Below, piece after piece: positions 34,232 through 38,382 of a stretch of 38,382 nucleotides of DNA. Position 1 is the first letter of the stretch. The number at the start of each line of letters is the position of its first letter. This stretch comes from an uncultured Oscillospiraceae bacterium (GTDB taxonomy: Bacteria; Bacillota; Clostridia; Oscillospirales; Acutalibacteraceae), in assembly GCA_900548085.1 (NCBI GenBank), contig URJF01000002.1:1-38382 (forward strand). Direction: 5' to 3'. The notes beneath the pieces are model-generated. The model searched no databases, had not been told where the DNA came from, and saw nothing but the letters and a program-made list of their open reading frames with translations. The translations under genes were made by a program, and so were the position numbers.

Positions 34232-35134
34232 ATGAAGATATATCTAAAAAATTGGATGTCTAACATAAACGAAAACACAAATCTGTTTTCGCTGGATATT
34301 CCCGGGACTCACGATTGTGTTACTCAGTACATTCAGCTGGCGCACCACTTTAGGTGTCAGGACAAAAATATCTACGAGCAGCTCTGCCTGGGAGTAAGAG
34401 CCTTAGACATTAGGGTAGAGGCTCACGGCGACAGGCTGAAAATGGTGCACGGCATATCAAAGGCATTTTGTACCCCTAACAAATTAGGAAAGCAGATGGA
34501 TATGTCCGATGTGCTGGAACAATGCTACGGATTTTTGGACGAAAATCCTACAGAGTCTATCATTTTTCAGTTCAAAAACGATATGAACAATGCAAACGAA
34601 AAATGCTTTAACAATCTGTACTATACCTACATAAACAATAACAAAGAAAAATGGTATCTGAAAAATAAAATTCCTACCGTGGCAGAGGCACGAGGCAAAA
34701 TCGTGCTGATAAGACGCTGCAAAATGTATATGTCCACCCCCGAGTTTACTGATGACACCACGGGAATAGATTTTTCTCGTTTCGTAGAGCAAACCACTGC
34801 AGTGCCGGAGCCTTTGGTTTTGGATACAAAATCATTGGACGGAGCAAAGTTTATTATTCAGGACAGATTCAAGTACAAGCCTGTACCGAGATGGAATGAG
34901 TGCGTAAAGCCATTTTTGGACAGCAGAGGAAAATTCGACGGCAGCTACATATTCTGCTACCTCTCCACTGCAGGCGGAATAAAAGGACCTAAGCACAATG
35001 CAGAATATATCAACAAAATGTTCTTAGACTATCCGCTAAAAAAGGATGCGTATTACGGAACAATTTTTGTGGACTTCCCAACTGCAGCGCTTACCAAAAA
35101 AATTATATCCAACAATTTCGACAATAAATATTGA
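34232..35134 (+). CDS. Phosphatidylinositol-specific phospholipase C X-domain protein
   Basis: A 300-aa protein. LDIPGTHDCVTQY contains H27 and D28, and LGVRALDIRVEAHGDRLKMVHG contains R61 and H73, matching the catalytic His-Asp and Arg-His set of bacterial PI-PLC. The barrel continues with SIIFQFKND and KIVLIRRC. Bacterial PI-PLCs cleave phosphoinositides or GPI anchors and are normally exported, but this start (MKIYLKNWMSNINEN) shows no signal peptide. ATG 34232 has GGTGA upstream, as in the ATP-grasp gene. Longer starts would add a hydrophobic stretch (YTAVFLLNM, VILFLVIIM) but precede the promoter. The stop overlaps the promoter of the next gene. Confidence 0.82.
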   Translation: MKIYLKNWMSNINENTNLFSLDIPGTHDCVTQYIQLAHHFRCQDKNIYEQLCLGVRALDIRVEAHGDRLKMVHGISKAFCTPNKLGKQMDMSDVLEQCYGFLDENPTESIIFQFKNDMNNANEKCFNNLYYTYINNNKEKWYLKNKIPTVAEARGKIVLIRRCKMYMSTPEFTDDTTGIDFSRFVEQTTAVPEPLVLDTKSLDGAKFIIQDRFKYKPVPRWNECVKPFLDSRGKFDGSYIFCYLSTAGGIKGPKHNAEYINKMFLDYPLKKDAYYGTIFVDFPTAALTKKIISNNFDNKY

Positions 35135-35159
35135 AACAAATAAGAATTTAGTCTATAAT
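35131..35159 (+). promoter_or_regulatory. Promoter of the DUF1846 gene
   Basis: TTGAAA (35131-35136), 17 bases, TATAAT (35154-35159). Predicted start is G35166. The -35 box overlaps the stop codon of the PI-PLC-like gene. Confidence 0.8.
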
Positions 35160-35165
35160 ATGAAA

Positions 35166-35204
35166 GTACGGACGGTTGCGGTTTGTGCAACCGTCCGCTT
35201 TTTT
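35166..35204 (+). promoter_or_regulatory. Terminator-like leader hairpin at the start of the DUF1846 transcript
   Basis: Beginning at the predicted start point, GTAC runs into an 11-bp perfect stem (CGGACGGTTGC at 35169-35179 with 35187-35197), a 7-base loop, C, then six T's. It may also end the PI-PLC-like gene. The same layout and the same opening letters (GTAC-purine-GACGGTTG) occur before pyrG. Confidence 0.8.
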
Positions 35205-35223
35205 ATATTTTGAGAGGGATAAT

Positions 35224-36681
35224 ATGTACAAAATAGGCTTTGATAATGAAAAATATTTGACAATGCAGTCGGAAAGAATCAAGGAGAGAATAGGCGAATT
35301 TGGCGGAAAGCTGTACCTTGAATTCGGCGGAAAGCTCTTTGATGATTATCACGCAAGCAGAGTTCTGCCGGGATTTCAACCCGACAGCAAGCTGCAAATG
35401 CTCCTACAGCTAAAAGACAAGGCAGAAATAGTCATAGTAATATCTGCCGAGGATATAGAAAAGAACAAAATTCGTGGCGATCTTGGGATAACATATGACA
35501 CAGATGTATTCAGACTGATAAAGTCATTTGAAGAAAAGGACCTGTTCGTAGGCAGTGTTGTGCTGACAAAATATGCCGAAACGCCAAAAGTGCTGGCGTT
35601 TGAAGAAAAGCTGAAGAATGCCGGCATAAAATACTATCATCACTACATTATTGACGGCTACCCAACCAACACTACAGCCATTGTGTCTGACAACGGTTTC
35701 GGCAAAAATGACTATATCGAAACCGAAAGAGAACTGATAGTAATTACTGCACCGGGCCCAGGCAGCGGAAAAATGGCAACCTGTCTCTCACAGCTCTACC
35801 ACGAAAACAAAAGGGGTACAAAGGCAGGGTATGCAAAATTTGAGACATTCCCTATTTGGAACATTGAGCTTAATCATCCGGTAAATATCGCATACGAGGC
35901 TGCAACAGCAGACCTGAATGATGTTAATATGATAGACCCGTGGCATCTGCAGGCATACGGTAAAACTACCGTAAATTACAACAGAGATGTCGAAATCTTC
36001 CCTGTGTTGAAAGCCACATTTGAAAAAATATACAACGAATGTCCCTACCAGTCGCCTACAGATATGGGTGTAAATATGGCAGGGAACTGCATATTTGACG
36101 ACGAGGCGGTACGACAGGCTGCAGATGACGAAATCATACGCAGATATCTCACAGCAAAGGTAAACAAAAAGCGTGGTGCGAAAAATGACGACGAAATCTA
36201 CAAGCTGGAACTGCTGATGAACAACGCAAACCTGACTGTAGAGGACAGAAAATGTCTCGTTGCGGCAAACAAGGTCGCCGAAGAAACAAGTGCACCTGCG
36301 GCAGCTATAGAATTGCCTGACGGCACTATGGTAACGGGCAAGACCTCATCACTCTTAGGCTGTGCATCGGCTGCTCTGCTGAACACTCTCAAAAAGTCGG
36401 CAGATATGCCCGATGTTACACTGATAGACCCTAATGTAATCAAGCCTATCCAGGCGCTCAAAACAGAGCATCTGGGAGCAAAGAATCCAAGACTGCACAC
36501 AAACGAGGTGTTGATTGCACTGTCCGTATCCGCACTGACCGACGATAATGCCAAGGAAGCTATGGCACAGCTGTCGAGGCTGAAAAACAGCGAAATGCAC
36601 TGCACGAGCAGACTGTCAAGAGTGGACGAAAATGTAATCAAACAATTAGGTATTCGTCTGACATACTCGGACGAGAAATAA
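35224..36681 (+). CDS. DUF1846 family protein
   Basis: A 485-aa cytoplasmic protein of a conserved family of unknown function, close to the usual length of about 495. The opening MYKIGFDNEKYLTMQSERI, then FGGKLYLEFGGKLFDDYHA and VLPGFQPDSKLQMLLQLKD, are its hallmark. VITAPGPGSGKMATCLSQL resembles a nucleotide-binding loop. A region with PDGTMVTGKTSSLLGCASAALLN lies toward the C-terminus. The start is ATG 35224 with AGAGGG five bases before it; an earlier in-frame start lies within the leader hairpin. The gene shares its leader design with pyrG directly downstream, hinting at a nucleotide-linked role or at common control (inference). Confidence 0.9.
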   Translation: MYKIGFDNEKYLTMQSERIKERIGEFGGKLYLEFGGKLFDDYHASRVLPGFQPDSKLQMLLQLKDKAEIVIVISAEDIEKNKIRGDLGITYDTDVFRLIKSFEEKDLFVGSVVLTKYAETPKVLAFEEKLKNAGIKYYHHYIIDGYPTNTTAIVSDNGFGKNDYIETERELIVITAPGPGSGKMATCLSQLYHENKRGTKAGYAKFETFPIWNIELNHPVNIAYEAATADLNDVNMIDPWHLQAYGKTTVNYNRDVEIFPVLKATFEKIYNECPYQSPTDMGVNMAGNCIFDDEAVRQAADDEIIRRYLTAKVNKKRGAKNDDEIYKLELLMNNANLTVEDRKCLVAANKVAEETSAPAAAIELPDGTMVTGKTSSLLGCASAALLNTLKKSADMPDVTLIDPNVIKPIQALKTEHLGAKNPRLHTNEVLIALSVSALTDDNAKEAMAQLSRLKNSEMHCTSRLSRVDENVIKQLGIRLTYSDEK

Positions 36682-36707
36682 AATTTTCATAAAATTTTAT
36701 CTTCCTA

Positions 36708-36736
36708 TTGATTTATGAAAAAAACAGTTTTATAAT
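36708..36736 (+). promoter_or_regulatory. Promoter of pyrG
   Basis: TTGATT (36708-36713), 17 bases, TATAAT (36731-36736); predicted start is G36743. Confidence 0.8.
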
Positions 36737-36742
36737 ATATAA

Positions 36743-36783
36743 GTACAGACGGTTGTACAGCCAAAAAGGTACAGCCGTCTTTT
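36743..36783 (+). promoter_or_regulatory. Terminator-like leader hairpin of pyrG
   Basis: From the predicted start, GTAC leads into a 12-bp stem (AGACGGTTGTAC at 36747-36758 with GTACAGCCGTCT at 36769-36780, one G-U pair), a 10-base loop and TTTTAT. In Bacillus pyrG a leader terminator is controlled by CTP through slippage at an initial GGG before C at +4. Here C is also at +4, but the first three bases are GTA, so that exact mechanism cannot apply. Confidence 0.8.
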
Positions 36784-36804
36784 ATCATTTTAGGAGGAAA
36801 ATAT

Positions 36805-38382
36805 ATGAGCGCCAAGTACATATTCATCACCGGCGGCGTTGTGTCGGGATTAGGCAAAGGAATAACTGCGGCATCCCTGGGCAGACTGCTCAAGGCGAGA
36901 GGACTGAAGGTTACGGCACAAAAGCTCGACCCGTACCTCAATGTTGACCCGGGCACAATGAACCCTGTTCAGCACGGCGAAGTTTTCGTTACCGACGACG
37001 GAGCAGAGACTGACCTGGACCTCGGCCACTACGAAAGATTTATAGACGAATCACTGTCCCAAAACTCAAACCTGACCTCAGGCAGAGTGTATTGGAAGGT
37101 TATCACAGACGAGCGTAAGGGCGTCTATGGCGGACAAACAATCCAAATCATCCCTCATGTAACAAATGAAATAAAAAAATACATTGCACGCAATGCGGAC
37201 ACAGGAGCAGATGTATGCTTAGTAGAAATCGGCGGAACTGTCGGCGACATTGAGTCACAGCCGTTTGTGGAGGCTATCCGTCAGTTTGCGGTAGAGGTAG
37301 GCAGAGAGAACTGTCTCTTTATCCATGTTACACTCGTTCCGTATCTTGCGGCATCGGACGAGCTGAAAAGCAAGCCAACTCAGCACTCTGTTAAGGAAAT
37401 GCTGTCATTGGGTATCCATCCTGACATTATAGTATGCCGCACAGAGCATCCGCTCACAGACGACATACGCAACAAAATTGCTCTGTTCTGCAATGTTGAA
37501 AAAGAATGCGTAATTGAAAACAACAACTGCGACATTCTCTATGCTGTACCAATGATGCTCAAGGAGCAGCATATGGACGAGGTTGTACTCAAAAAATTGG
37601 GTATCGATGCACCTAATCAGGACCTCAGCGACTGGGAAGAAATGCTCTATGCTCTGCGCAACCCGAAGCAAACAGTAAAGATTGCATTGGTAGGAAAATA
37701 TGTAGAGCTCCACGACTCGTATATCTCTGTCAACGAGGCACTGAAGCACGGCGGAATTGCCACTCGCTCGGCAGTGGATATCCACTGGATAGACAGTGAG
37801 TCTTTGGAAAAAGAAGGAACAAATCTTGACGAAATTCTCGGTGATATGGACGGCATACTCGTCCCCGGCGGATTCGGTTCGAGAGGTATCGAAGGCAAAA
37901 TTCTCGCCTGCGAATATGCAAGAACACATAATTTGCCGTACCTCGGAATATGCCTGGGTATGCAGATAGCTATTATCGAATTTGCCCGTCATGTGCTGGG
38001 TATGGAGGGTGCTAACTCGGCAGAGATAGATCCTGAGACACCGTATCCTGTTATCGACATACTGCCGGAGCAAAAGGATGTTACCGATATGGGCGGAACA
38101 ATGCGTCTCGGTCAGTATCCATGTACACTCAATCCCGAATCAAAGTCATATCAGCTCTATGGTGCATCTATGATATATGAGCGTCACCGTCACAGATACG
38201 AAGTCAACAACGACTACAGAGCAGATTTGCTCAATGGCGGAATGATTTTTGCCGGAACATCTCCCGACAATCATATAGTAGAAATGGTAGAAATACCGGA
38301 ACACCCATGGTTTGTGGCAGGTCAGTTCCATCCGGAATTTAAGTCCAGACCGAACAAACCTCATCCTCTGTTCCGTGGTTTC
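36805..38382 (+). CDS. pyrG: CTP synthase, 3' end cut by the window
   Basis: 526 codons are present and open at the right edge; only some ten residues are missing. The enzyme makes CTP from UTP, glutamine and ATP. The synthetase half has FITGGVVSGLGKGI (P-loop), KLDPYLNVDPGTM and HGEVFVTDDGAETDLDLGHYERF. The class-I amidotransferase half has GILVPGGFGSRGIEGK, the nucleophile C383 in YLGICLGMQ, and H509/E511 in FHPEF. ATG 36805 follows AGGAGG by seven bases. Its leader contains a terminator-like hairpin, so expression is probably attenuated according to a nucleotide pool. Confidence 0.97.
   Translation, partial: MSAKYIFITGGVVSGLGKGITAASLGRLLKARGLKVTAQKLDPYLNVDPGTMNPVQHGEVFVTDDGAETDLDLGHYERFIDESLSQNSNLTSGRVYWKVITDERKGVYGGQTIQIIPHVTNEIKKYIARNADTGADVCLVEIGGTVGDIESQPFVEAIRQFAVEVGRENCLFIHVTLVPYLAASDELKSKPTQHSVKEMLSLGIHPDIIVCRTEHPLTDDIRNKIALFCNVEKECVIENNNCDILYAVPMMLKEQHMDEVVLKKLGIDAPNQDLSDWEEMLYALRNPKQTVKIALVGKYVELHDSYISVNEALKHGGIATRSAVDIHWIDSESLEKEGTNLDEILGDMDGILVPGGFGSRGIEGKILACEYARTHNLPYLGICLGMQIAIIEFARHVLGMEGANSAEIDPETPYPVIDILPEQKDVTDMGGTMRLGQYPCTLNPESKSYQLYGASMIYERHRHRYEVNNDYRADLLNGGMIFAGTSPDNHIVEMVEIPEHPWFVAGQFHPEFKSRPNKPHPLFRGF

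Noticed and set aside
36743..36746. Bacillus-type GGG slippage control of pyrG
   Set aside because: The predicted transcript begins GTAC, without a run of G, so the known slippage model does not fit even though the terminator does.
1..38382. CRISPR arrays, tRNA or rRNA genes, insertion sequences or prophage
   Set aside because: I found no direct-repeat arrays with spacers, tRNA T-loop motifs in intergenic DNA, transposase motifs or phage structural genes.

Overview
This window looks like chromosome from a spore-forming, gut-type Clostridia, most likely a Ruminococcus-like member of the Oscillospiraceae. The evidence is a full-length SpoVT gene, dockerin-type secreted proteins, Gram-positive style ribosome binding sites (GGAGG) and sigma-A promoters, and moderate GC. 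R. bromii or a close relative would fit, but that is inference from gene content. I saw no rRNA, tRNA, IS element, phage gene or CRISPR array.

Left part (1-4.9 kb): a divergent unit of a class-III aminotransferase (cut by the left edge) and a TetR regulator plus FGGY sugar kinase. Three similar palindromes lie between them and probably bind the TetR protein. A membrane-anchored SGNH-like protein and a SAM methyltransferase diverge from a spacer carrying six 11-bp tandem repeats.

Centre (4.9-26 kb): a surface-protein locus. On the minus strand a 2037-aa secreted dockerin protein is followed by what reads as a four-gene transcript: a 355-aa dockerin protein, an 833-aa secreted protein, an unannotated 35-aa peptide and, after a hairpin, an ATP-grasp enzyme. 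Divergent from the 2037-aa gene is a 9.1-kb gene for a 3043-aa secreted protein built of degenerating repeats of about 450 residues, with no visible wall anchor or dockerin.

Right part (26-38.4 kb): a Nudix hydrolase, a nucleotidyltransferase-fold protein and a GH27 alpha-galactosidase-like protein run on the plus strand. A YitT/YczE-type membrane protein, SpoVT, a formate/nitrite transporter and a two-gene PHP phosphoesterase unit run on the minus strand. A PI-PLC-like enzyme, a DUF1846 protein and CTP synthase (pyrG, cut by the right edge) follow on the plus strand.

Most interesting points: (1) the 35-aa peptide, hairpin and ATP-grasp arrangement, which has the layout of a ribosomally made, modified peptide locus; (2) near-identical terminator-like leaders starting at the predicted transcription start of both the DUF1846 gene and pyrG; (3) the giant repeat protein with its structured leader; (4) several ordered operator arrays (TetR palindromes, 11-bp repeats, TTGCACAA/TTGTGCAA pairs). 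All functions are read from sequence motifs and family knowledge; no search was run.
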